Shown piece after piece: positions 54,601 through 62,905 of a stretch of 64,000 nucleotides of DNA. The position numbers and the translations under genes were made by a program. The notes beneath the pieces were generated by a model, which was not told where the DNA came from, searched no databases, and worked only from the letters and a program-made list of their open reading frames with translations. The DNA is taken from contig JAUMIR010000005.1 of NCBI GenBank assembly GCA_030847615.1, positions 247,294,645-247,358,644 of the forward strand, written 5' to 3'. The DNA is from Gambelia wislizenii. Taxonomy: Eukaryota; Chordata; Lepidosauria; Squamata; Crotaphytidae. Every line of letters starts with the position of its first letter. The stretch's first letter is position 1.

Positions 54601-56379
54601 CCAGGATCGCCTCCCCAGCCCTCCCCACCCCGTCCCCAGGCCTTCCTGGGGCCTCCGGAGACGCTCCGGAGGCCCCAGGATCGCCTCCCCAGCCCTCCCC
54701 ACGCCTTTCTGGGGCCTCCGGAGCGTCTCCGGAGGCCCCAGGATCGCCTCCCCAGCCCTCCCCACCGCGTCCCCAGGCCTTCCTGGGGCCTCCGGACCGT
54801 CTCCGGAGGCCCCAGGATCGCCTCCCCAGCCCTCCCCACCCCGTCCCCAGGCCTTTCTGCAGCCTCCGGAGCGTCTCCGGAGGCCCCAGGATCGCCTCCC
54901 CAGCCCTCCCCACCGCGTCCCCAGGCCTTCCTGGGGCCTCCGGAGCGTCTCCGGAGGCCCCAGGATCGCCTCCCCAGCCCTCCCCACGCCTTTCTGGGGC
55001 CTCCGGAGATGCTCCGGAGGCCCCAGGATCGCCTCCCCAGCCCTCCCCACCCCGTCCCCAGGCCTTCCTGGGGCCTCCGGAGCGTCTCCGGAGGCCCCAG
55101 GATCGCCTCCCCACCCCGTCCCCAGGCCTTTCTGGGGCCTCCGGAGCGTCTCCGGAGGCCCCAGGATCGCCTCCCCACCCCGTCCCCAGGCCTTTCTGGG
55201 GCCTCCGGAGCGTCTCCGGAGGCCTCAGGATCGCCTCCCCAGCCCTCCCCACCCCGTCCCCTAGCCTTCCTGGGGCCTCCGGAGACGCTCCGGAGGCCCC
55301 AGGATCGCCTCCCCAGCCCTCCCCACCCCGTCCCCAGGCCTTTCTGGGGCCTCCGGAGCGTCTCCGGAGGCCCCAGGATCGCCTCCCCAGCCCTCCCCAC
55401 CCCGTCCCCAGGCCTTCCTGGGGCCTCCGGAGACGCTCCGGAGGCCCCAGGATCGCCTCCCCAGCCCTCCCCACGCCTTTCTGGGGCCTCCGGAGCGTCT
55501 CCGGAGGCCCCAGGATCGCCTCCCCAGCCCTCCCCACCGCGTCCCCAGGCCTTCCTGGGGCCTCCGGACCGTCTCCGGAGGCCCCAGGATCGCCTCCCCA
55601 GCCCTCCCCACCCCGTCCCCAGGCCTTTCTGCAGCCTCCGGAGCGTCTCCGGAGGCCCCAGGATCGCCTCCCCAGCCCTCCCCACCGCGTCCCCAGGCCT
55701 TCCTGGGGCCTCCGGAGCGTCTCCGGAGGCCCCAGGATCGCCTCCCCAGCCCTCCCCACGCCTTTCTGGGGCCTCCGGAGATGCTCCGGAGGCCCCAGGA
55801 TCGCCTCCCCAGCCCTCCCCACCCCGTCCCCAGGCCTTCCTGGGGCCTCCGGAGCGTCTCCGGAGGCCCCAGGATCGCCTCCCCACCCCGTCCCCAGGCC
55901 TTCCTGGGGCCTCCGGAGCGTCTCCGGAGGCCCCAGGATCGCCTCCCCAGCCCTCCCCACCCCGTCCCCAGGCCTTCCTGGGGCCTCCGGAGACGCTCCG
56001 GAGGCCCCAGGATCGCCTCCCCAGCCCTCCCCACCGCGTTCCCAGGCCTTCCTGGGGCCTCCGGAGCGTCTCCGGAGGCCCCAGGATCGCCTCCCCAGCC
56101 CTCCCCACCCCGTCCCCAGGCCTTCCCGGGGCCTCCGGAGCGTCTCCGGAGGCCCCAGGATCGCCTCCCCACCCCTCCCCAAGCCTTCATGGGGCCTCCG
56201 GAGCGCCTCCGGGGGCCCCGTGGACGCCTCCCTGGGCCTCCCCGCTCCCTCTATGTCTTTCACGGGGCCTCTGGAGGCCCCGTGTCGCGGTTTTGGGGGG
56301 GCCCGGGGGGGGCCCTCCCAAAACCGCGAATAACCGAAACCGCGAATGTCAAGTTCGCGAATGTGGAGGGACAACTGTA

Positions 56380-57992
56380 CAAAGCTATAATGAACTGCCC
56401 CATGTGCATTGTTGTGATCTAGACCTTTCCAGGGCTATGTTATATGGACCATCGAATCACACAGTAAGAAGTAATTTTCCAACAAGCTGTGACAGTTAAT
56501 CTTTTCCTGATTTGCTTCTATGGAACTTTGTAATTACACTGACCCAGTGTAATCAACACCCATGTTTCAACATGCAAGCAGATTGCTATAACACAATAGT
56601 CTTGTGGAGGGGGAGCTGTTATGGAGCATACTGATAAAACAAACTAATGCACTCACAGGAATGTTAAGTATCACTTAACGCTGAGAGTGGGGCAGACATT
56701 GAGCATGAGTCTGCCCCACTCTAAAATAGAGCCCAGCCAACACCTTTAGATTATTTGGAGCATCATTCCTAGAACTTGGTGCTGTGGGCAAAATGTATCT
56801 ACCAAATGACCTGCTGACCTTCCTTCATGCATCCTCTCCAATTTCACTCAGGTTGCAAACCAACAGTATCATTACAAATGTGTTTGCTGCTTTCAGCACT
56901 TTCAGAAGGAGGCTACTCAGAATTTGTGAGCAGGTGCATCTTGTGAATCTCAGCCTTCATTATCATCTTTAAAAAAACAAACCAAGGTTGTAAGCATGCC
57001 CCCCCCCATCCTGAAGCGGGCCCCCTACCTACTGCTAAGGTTAAGGGAAGAAAGATGCTTTACAGGATTTAAAATTAAAATTAAAATAAGACACTTTAAA
57101 TGATGACACCAAAGTAATATTTATATTTATATTGATTTAAAAAACACTAAAGGGATTTACATAATAAAAACTTACAATAATATCATGCTGGGGCCCACTC
57201 CTAATCCTGGGCGCCCAGACCCCCAGGCTAGAGCCCTGTTTGTGGGGGCCATTGTTCTAGGCTGTAAGGTTGCAAAAAGAGGCTCAAAAGTGTTTAGATC
57301 ATTGTTGATGATCCGAAAATCAGAAGCAGGGAATACAGAGAGATGGATGGGAAGGAAGGAGGGGAGAGAATTCCCCATTATGCATAGTAACATCATGCTC
57401 TTTTCTTGCCTAGTAAAACTGGTATGAATTATGCAAAGTGAGCATGGCTATGACAATGTATTTCATTTGTATAATTTAAACATGTTGCAGAATTCAAAGG
57501 ACTGGATGTTCTGCACATAATTCTTTTACTGCTAGAACCATAGCGTATCTATAAGGCCTTGCCTAAAATTATGTAGAAATGCTTGTCATCCAACTCAGGT
57601 TTCACTGACACTTGAAAGGTAAGGCAAAGAAGGTCAGGGTCAGGTTTCTTGTCACTGGCCTCCTCTCCCCCTGCAGCTGAGAAGTAAACAACTGTGTGCC
57701 CAGAGACAGTTAATGAATTAGAAATCTAATCCCAGTTTCATCTGTATCCAATTTTGCCCTAGCATTTCTTGAGGTGGAAGACTTAAGTAGTGAGGATAAA
57801 GAATACTGCACATGTTTTTTTATGCCTAAGCGTGCAGTATTATATGTATCTCCTCAACAGTAAATACTACCCATTTTTCCCCCTAGGTAGTAGAAATGAA
57901 AAGTGATTAGTATAATGTGTTGCTTCTGAATAAGGGATGGAAACCATTCCTCCCCGCCCCAGAATTAAGACAGATTCCCAACGTACACTAAG
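56380..57992. other. Unannotated non-coding DNA
   Basis: Ordinary A+T-rich sequence resumes directly after the element. Short open frames at 56784 and 57185 have no known domain. Confidence 0.4.
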
Positions 57993-58585
57993 ATCTTGTC
58001 TATACAAGGGGGGAAAATATGAACACGTCTGAAAAAGCAGGCCTTTGCAACAATGAAACCTGTCTTCATGGTCAAAAGAGTCCCCCTAAATTTCGCATGA
58101 CACTGATCCAGGATGGCGGCCGCAAGTGATTTACTTGTGGTTTTAAACCTGCCATTGCAAGTTTTTTTTAAGTTTCCCATGGTGCACACAAGCAATAATT
58201 CGGATTTACGAAAAGAAAGAAAGAAAAAAAGTGTAAGATCGCTGTGTTATCAACTTACTGGACCCTCACTTAGCTGAAAATTTAACATGGTGGCCGCAGG
58301 TGCTTTCCCTGTTTGCTAGCCCAGCGCCCCCATGCTCATCTTGCCAATCAGATTACTCTGCCTGTTCGTATCTGTGCAAATGTGAGTGTTCAAATGATCG
58401 TACATTTGCATGTCATACGGAGCTTTTTAAAAAATCCGGATGAAGCCCTGGATTCAGCACACGGACTTTGTATTGGATTTGGCTGCCCCCCCTTCCAAAT
58501 GACATGTATTTATGTGCATGTCCGTATGAACGGATCACTGTGTGTTTGCATCCCATTTGTCTTACTTTGACCGTATAACAAGGCC
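57993..58585. mobile_element. CGTAT-motif TIR element, second copy, decayed
   Basis: Left end TCTTGTCTATACAAGGGGGG; right end, reverse-complemented, GGCCTTGTTATACGGTCAAA. Like 41089-41694 it is full of CGTAT/ATACG words (CTGTTCGTATCTG, GATCGTACATTTG, GTCATACGGAGC, GTCCGTATGAACGG, GACCGTATAAC) and contains ATCCGGAT and CATGGTGGCCGC. Non-coding. Confidence 0.55.
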
Positions 58586-59294
58586 TATGTCACTATTTCA
58601 GTGCTTACAACAGCCTTTAAACAAGTCAGAAATGCAAAACCTAGCTTTTCAATAGGGAGAGTGTACAATAATCTTAAGTATCAGTTATATCTCCTGGTGG
58701 AACATTATTCATTATATATGCATGAGGTTTCAAAATATAATTATTCCACCCAGGCTAAAATCCTATCTTAAAGTTTTCCTTCAAACCAGCAGAATTTTGC
58801 TTCCAGACAGGTTTAATATGAGGGAAGAAGATAGAAAAAAATATTATCCATACAAGCAAGGCAGAATAGATGCAAACAGGCAGTTAATTCCAGAATTCCA
58901 CCCAGCTATTCCCCAACGAGACACTGGAATGACAGTAGCATCAGCCAATGGAGCACTGAGAGAGAGAGATTTCATCATTGGGACAATCTTTAATTAGTTG
59001 ATCCTGCCTTGAGAGCATCCTAGCAACCACAGAGGATGGCCAGCTTTTGCAAAACAGTCTTTCTTTAACCCTGTCAGAGACGGCAGAGACAGTCTGGCAC
59101 ACAAAGGCTAGAATGAAGCTGAGGCACTAGGGAGGTGGTTTCTGGCTGTTCTTCTTGAGTTCCTCCTCTAAACTGTTCTGCCCTTTCCACTTTTACCATA
59201 TAAAATCAAGTAACAGTGCTAATTTTGAAGAGGAATGAGAAAAAGTGGTGGGGGGCTGTTTATAGACAAAACGGGGTTGAAATTGTGATGGTGG
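58586..59294. other. Unannotated non-coding DNA
   Basis: A 91-codon open frame at 58722-58997 has no recognised domain. Nothing else supported. Confidence 0.35.
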
Positions 59295-59967
59295 TAGAAA
59301 TGAAAGTGGTTTGAGCAACCAGCTCCTGGTGGCTTGAGCAAGTTACATGCTGGAAGGGAAGCCAATAAAAACAAGGGTTCCTAGTCGGTTTCATCTGTTT
59401 GAAAGTTCTCCTAAAGTGTACGTATGAGGGGGGGAGGCTTTTACTGGGCAAAACTACAACCCTCCACTTTCTGCCCCTCATTGTGACACTTCCTGGTACT
59501 CCCAAGAAAGTTGGGATTTTGGGGTACACACTACACTGTTACAGTCCACTATAACTGCTACGGCTGCCTCCTGTGGAATCCTGGGATTTGCTGTTTAGGG
59601 AGGGGCATTTAGAACTCTCAGCCAGAGGGCTCTTAGGCTTCACTAAACTACAAGCCCCAGAATTCCACAGGAGGCACCCATAGCAGTTAAAGTAGAATAA
59701 TAGCACTGTAACAGTGTAGTGTGTACCCCCCAAATCCCAGCTTTCTTGGGAGTACCAGGAAGTGTCACAACGAGGCACATAAAGTGGAGGGTTGTACAGT
59801 TTTGCCCAGTAAAAGCCTCCCCACCACATACATACACTTTAGGAGAACTTTCAAACAGATGAAACGGACTAGGAACCCTGGAGGCTTTTGTTTTTATTGG
59901 TTTCCCTTCCAGCATGTAACTTGCTCAAGCCACCAAGAGCTGGTTGCTCAAACCACTTTCATTTCTA
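59295..59967. mobile_element. Large foldback (inverted repeat), 673 bp
   Basis: The left arm 59295-59545 and right arm 59705-59967 are reverse complements with a few substitutions and small indels. For example TAGAAATGAAAGTGGTTTGA at 59295 pairs with TCAAACCACTTTCATTTCTA at 59948-59967, and CACTACACTGTTACAGT pairs with ACTGTAACAGTGTAGTG. The 159-bp centre is itself a foldback MITE core: CTGCCTCCTGTGGAATCCTG / CCAGAATTCCACAGGAGGCA. No gene; open frames on both strands mirror each other because of the symmetry. Confidence 0.85.
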
Positions 59968-60204
59968 TGATGCATCTGACCTCTCACTGTTGTACACAAT
60001 CTGGATCACATAGAGAGGGGGCTAGAGTTGGGGAGCTGGATTAAGATGACCTTTCTTACATAGGCATAGACTAGTGCTGCCATGTTTTCAAAATATCAAT
60101 AAAGGACAGTTGAAATTAATGCTGTGTAGGGCTAACAGACAGAAAGTTGCTATTAGCAAGTCCCCCTTCTAATTAAATACCAAATGAAATCATGGATTTA
60201 AGTT
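59968..60204. other. Unannotated non-coding DNA
   Basis: Nothing recognised. Confidence 0.3.
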
Positions 60205-60275
60205 ACTGTGTGTGTGTCTTCAAGTTGCCCATTGACTTATGGCAACCCCATGAATTTCATGAATTTCATGGGGTG
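60205..60275 (-). repeat. 5S-SINE tail fragment
   Basis: TGTGTGTGTCTTCAAGTTGC, CCATTGACTTATGGCAACCC, CATGAATTTCATG: the reverse strand of the 5S-Sauria-type tail, as at 1703. The 5S head is absent. Confidence 0.65.
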
Positions 60276-60775
60276 AAGTCGAAGGCTTTCACATCTGGCA
60301 TCTATAGATTTTCCTTGTTGTTGTTTTTTCCGGGCGGTGAGGCCGTGTTCTGGAAGAGTTTATTTCTGACGTTTTGCCTGCATCTGTGGCTGGCATCCTC
60401 AGAGAATGGTTGGGTAGGTGTGTGTGTGGAGTTTATATACTGTGAACCCCTGTTGGGGAGGATATGTAAATTTGTGTATTTGAATGGTTAGTTTCTGGGT
60501 ATAGAAACGCAAGGCTCGTTAGTGTCTGTTTGGCTAATGGTTGATGGGTCATTATCTGCTGGAACTCCCCCTGTCCCTGGGTGGAATTCCTTTGTAAGTG
60601 TTGAGTTTTGATTCTATTGTTTTTCAAAACTGGAAGTCAGATTTTGTTTACTTTTAGGGTTTCTTCTTTCCTGTTGAAGTTGTCCAGGTGTTTGTGGATT
60701 TCAATAGTTTCTCTGTGCATTCTGACATGATAGTTGTTGACCTGGTCCAGAATTTCTGTGTTTTTAAATAATTCT
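60276..60775 (-). pseudogene. Penelope-like element, C-terminal fragment
   Basis: On the minus strand near 60725-60645 the translation reads VRMHRETIEIHKHLDNFNRK then EETLKVNKI and stop. The R.-RE-IEI.KH--NFNR-E pattern is typical of the end of the GIY-YIG endonuclease domain of Penelope-like elements. Downstream comes the usual 3' sequence, with CACAGATGCAGGCAAAACGT, CAGAAATAAACTCTTCC and GTGAAAGCCTTCGACTTCAC. The RT domain is absent. Confidence 0.7.
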
Positions 60776-61021
60776 AGCCATTGAGAATCAAGTCCAGTCT
60801 TATCCACCTAGCCTTCCTCTTTCACCTCTAAGTATGCAATTTAGAGTTTGTTCTTAGTCATACTGGAGTTTGAGAGATGGTTGAGAAATAGTTAATACAG
60901 TAGTGGAAATATTTTATGGACCATGTCTTGCATGCCCAATGACTTCCATGTGTGCTATCACAGAACAACAACAAACAAAAATAGTTTACAGAGAAAATAA
61001 TTTACAGAATATGCATACTAA
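60776..61021. other. Unannotated non-coding DNA
   Basis: Nothing recognised. Confidence 0.3.
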
Positions 61022-61071
61022 TGATGGCCCTTGTGATCTCTTCCAACTCTACAATTCTATGATTCTATGAT
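61022..61071 (+). repeat. CR1 3' terminal fragment
   Basis: GATGGCCCTTGTGATCTCTT, CCAACTCTACAATTC, TATGATTCTATGA: only the last 50 bp of CR1. Confidence 0.85.
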
Positions 61072-61413
61072 AACCTTCATATATGTGTGTCTGTGCTTGT
61101 TTTAATCTGTAGCTGTTCTAATTCTGTCATCTGCCTTGAAGCCCAGTTTTGGGGGAACAGATAAGATATAAGTAGGTACATATAAAACTGGCTCACAGCC
61201 CTTTAAACACAGCAGTGTTCAAAGGAATCCATTTGTGCATTCGACTGTGAGTTATCATGTTCAGTCCTCAAGTGATGAAAGATTTAATACCTAGCTACGC
61301 AGGTGATTCCAGTATTAGAGGGGATAATAAAACTGGCTCCTTTTGCAAATCCAATTTTAAAAAATCCCTAAACACTAGGAAGTAAACAATGGCCTGCTCT
61401 TTAGAAGGAAGTA

Positions 61414-61652
61414 CAGTTGGACCCTCATACCCACAGTTTTAGTTATCTGCAGGACACAAAATAGGGGCACATACCATAGACTTGTGCTGTAAAATGCCTA
61501 GAGAAGCATCCTCTGTTAGCATCTTCTAGGTCATCCAATGCAACTCTATGGTATGTTTTTACTAGAAGTCCTTTATTTTAATAGGGTTCATGGTTTCCAG
61601 TATTTGTGGTAAGTCCAGGAACCAAACCTTTGTGGATACAGGGATCTGACTA
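61414..61652. mobile_element. Tigger-like MITE
   Basis: Left end CAGTTGGACCCTCATACCCA; right end, reverse-complemented, TAGTCAGATCCCTGTATCCA. TA flanks are at 61412-61413 and 61653-61654. The interior has TTATCTGCAGGACACAAAAT and CCAGGAACCAAACCTTTGTG, like the 18420 copy. 239 bp, non-coding. Confidence 0.8.
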
Positions 61653-61654
61653 TA

Positions 61655-61905
61655 TAGCCCTAAACACTCCAAAGGCACCCTAAAGTTCCTGTCTGATCTT
61701 GGAAACTAAGTAGGGTCTGCTCTGGTTAATACTTGGATGGGAGACTGACAACGAATACCAGATACTGGAGGCTATATTTCAGAGGAAAGGATTGACAAAA
61801 CCACCTTCGAGTATTCCTGGCCTAAGAAAATCCTATGAAATTCATGAGGTTGCCATAAGTCAACAGCCAACTTGAAGGCGCACATGCACACACGCCTACA
61901 CCCAC
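61655..61905 (+). repeat. 5S rRNA-derived SINE (5S-Sauria type)
   Basis: The best 5S head in the window: CCTGTCTGATCTTGGAAACT, AAGTAGGGTCTGCTCTGGTT, AATACTTGGATGGGAGACTG, ATACCAGATACTGGAGGCT. Then the tail, CCTGGCCTAAGAAAATCCTA, AGGTTGCCATAAGTCAACAG, CTTGAAGGCGCACATGC. It starts right at the end of the 61414 MITE. Confidence 0.9.
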
Positions 61906-62660
61906 ACCAGCAAGTTACATCGTCATCATTACTTAACAACAGATAACTTCACTCCTTTTGTAGTGTAACAGTACTGTCTAAATTTACTTTAATAGCTTAC
62001 AGAGGTTTGGCCTCACTAAATGGTGGTGGAAGAGTATCATATGGTTCAAATGCTGGCTTATGCTGTGCGCCATGCTCTATTGTAACTGTTCAAGGCAATG
62101 ATAACGTAGACAGGTAGCCCATTTTATACCACAGGCCAGCAGCTTGCAGCATTCTTTTTTTTTTTTTGGCAAGTAACTAAAAGTAACTATATTAGTTGCT
62201 TTTAAGAAATTACAAATCATCAAATCCATTTTCAATTGCAGTTTTAATGCCTAACTACTTTTTGGATTCATGGGAATTATAATGGGGATTAGTTCCTTTT
62301 TAAAAGTGAAATTTCAAGCTCTGATTAATTGACACACTCTTGCTTAAGAAGTGTTTTGCACCGGATCAGACCAGTATTGGTGTGACGCAGCATTAATTGG
62401 CTTATCCAAACCTGCCCATTGATCCATCATCTACCTTTCCTCCACGCCACACAAGGAACTTGCCCTCATTATGTTCCTTCTCATGCAGTAACTTTTTCTT
62501 GGTTTCCTCGTTTGGTTCTCATGTACAGAAGCAAGCACAAACCAAGGCTGTCTTTTTAAAACAACAACAACAACAAAACCAGTTTTTAATATATTAACTC
62601 CAGAAACTGTTAGACTTACTTCCTGAGCACAGGGGTAATATTGGCCATTGCTTCATATTT
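61906..62660. other. Unannotated non-coding DNA
   Basis: A poly-T tract lies at 62155-62168 and (CAA)n at 62560-62577. No gene. Confidence 0.35.
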
Positions 62661-62905
62661 GTTGTTGTTGTCTGCCTTCAACTCATTTTGGACTTATGGT
62701 AACCCTAAGGTGACACTATCCTGGGGTTTTCTAGATGAGATTTGTTCAGAGGGGGGTTTGCCATTGCCTTCCTCTGAGGCTGAGAGAGTGTGACTTGCCC
62801 AAGGTCATCCAGTGAGTTTCCAAGACTAAGCAGGGATTTCAGTTCTGGTCTCCTGGAGATCTAGTCCAACACTGAAACCACTACACCACACTGGCTCCCA
62901 TTGCT
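62661..62905 (-). repeat. tRNA-derived SINE, full length
   Basis: On the minus strand: GGAGCCAGTGTGGTGTAGTG with box A, CAGTGTTGGACTAGATCTCC, GGTCATCCAGTG region reversed as GGATGACCTTGGGCAAGTCA, CTCTCAGCCTCAGAGGAAGG, CAATGGCAAACCCCCCTCTG, GGTGTCACCTTAGGGTTACC, and tail ending in (CAA)n. The best-preserved member of this family in the window. Confidence 0.9.

Larger units (their letters stand above)
48690..56275. repeat. Tandem array, about 100 units, basic period 74 bp
   Basis: GGATCG landmarks at 48791, 48865 and 48939 give a 74-bp period. Unit parts in order: AGCCCTCCCCACC(G/C)CGTC, CCCAGG-CCTT(C/T), then the palindrome arm CCTGGGGCCTCCGGAG, a 3-base loop, the arm CTCCGGAGGCCCCAGG, and ATCGCCTCCCC. 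Shorter variants lack an 11-bp (CCCCACGCCTTTC junction, 63 bp) or 10-bp (CTCCCCACCCCG junction, 64 bp) piece, and three units lack the palindrome (51271, 53420, 54227). Edge units at both ends are diverged, as expected for arrays homogenised from the middle. The unit has no stop codon in any of six frames, except in variants with CCTAGCC. Its length is not a multiple of three, so frames of up to 2168 codons on the minus strand and 1765 on the plus strand cycle through all three readings. These are not genes. Confidence 0.95.
48592..56377. mobile_element. 7.8-kb Tigger/MER2-type element with a palindromic satellite interior
   Basis: The left end reads CAGTCGTCCCTTCACATTCG, and the right end, reverse-complemented, reads CAGTTGTCCCTCCACATTCG: 18 of 20 identical. 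TA flanks both sides (48590-48591, 56378-56379), as expected for Tc1/mariner-pogo (Tigger) transposition. The same terminal CAGTTGTCCCTCC is found on the short MITEs at 8383, 13529 and 40769. The left subterminal part folds on itself: TTCACATTCGCGGGGGT pairs perfectly with ACCCCCGCGAATGTGAA (17 bp, 12-base loop). The right subterminal part has CGCGGTTTTGGG / CCCAAAACCGCG and repeats of ACCGCGAAT. Everything between is tandem array. There is no transposase. I infer a non-autonomous element whose internal repeat expanded after, or as part of, its formation. Confidence 0.85.

Noticed and set aside
48544..55050. A 2168-codon minus-strand open frame read as a giant repetitive protein gene
   Set aside because: It begins with GTG, consists of the 74-bp repeat read through all three frames, and equivalent long frames exist on the other strand. 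The lack of stops follows from unit composition, not selection.
48690..56275. CRISPR array, because of regular palindromic repeats
   Set aside because: There are no unique spacers: the whole 74-bp unit repeats, and the setting is a vertebrate genome with TIRs at the edges.
59539..59915. Overlapping 90-100-codon minus-strand frames mirrored by plus-strand frames
   Set aside because: They are produced by the symmetry of the inverted repeat and share no known domain.
61655..61905. A functional 5S rRNA gene
   Set aside because: The 5S-like part is diverged and fused to a SINE tail shared with the copies at 1.7 and 22.4 kb. It lacks a proper 5S start and terminator.
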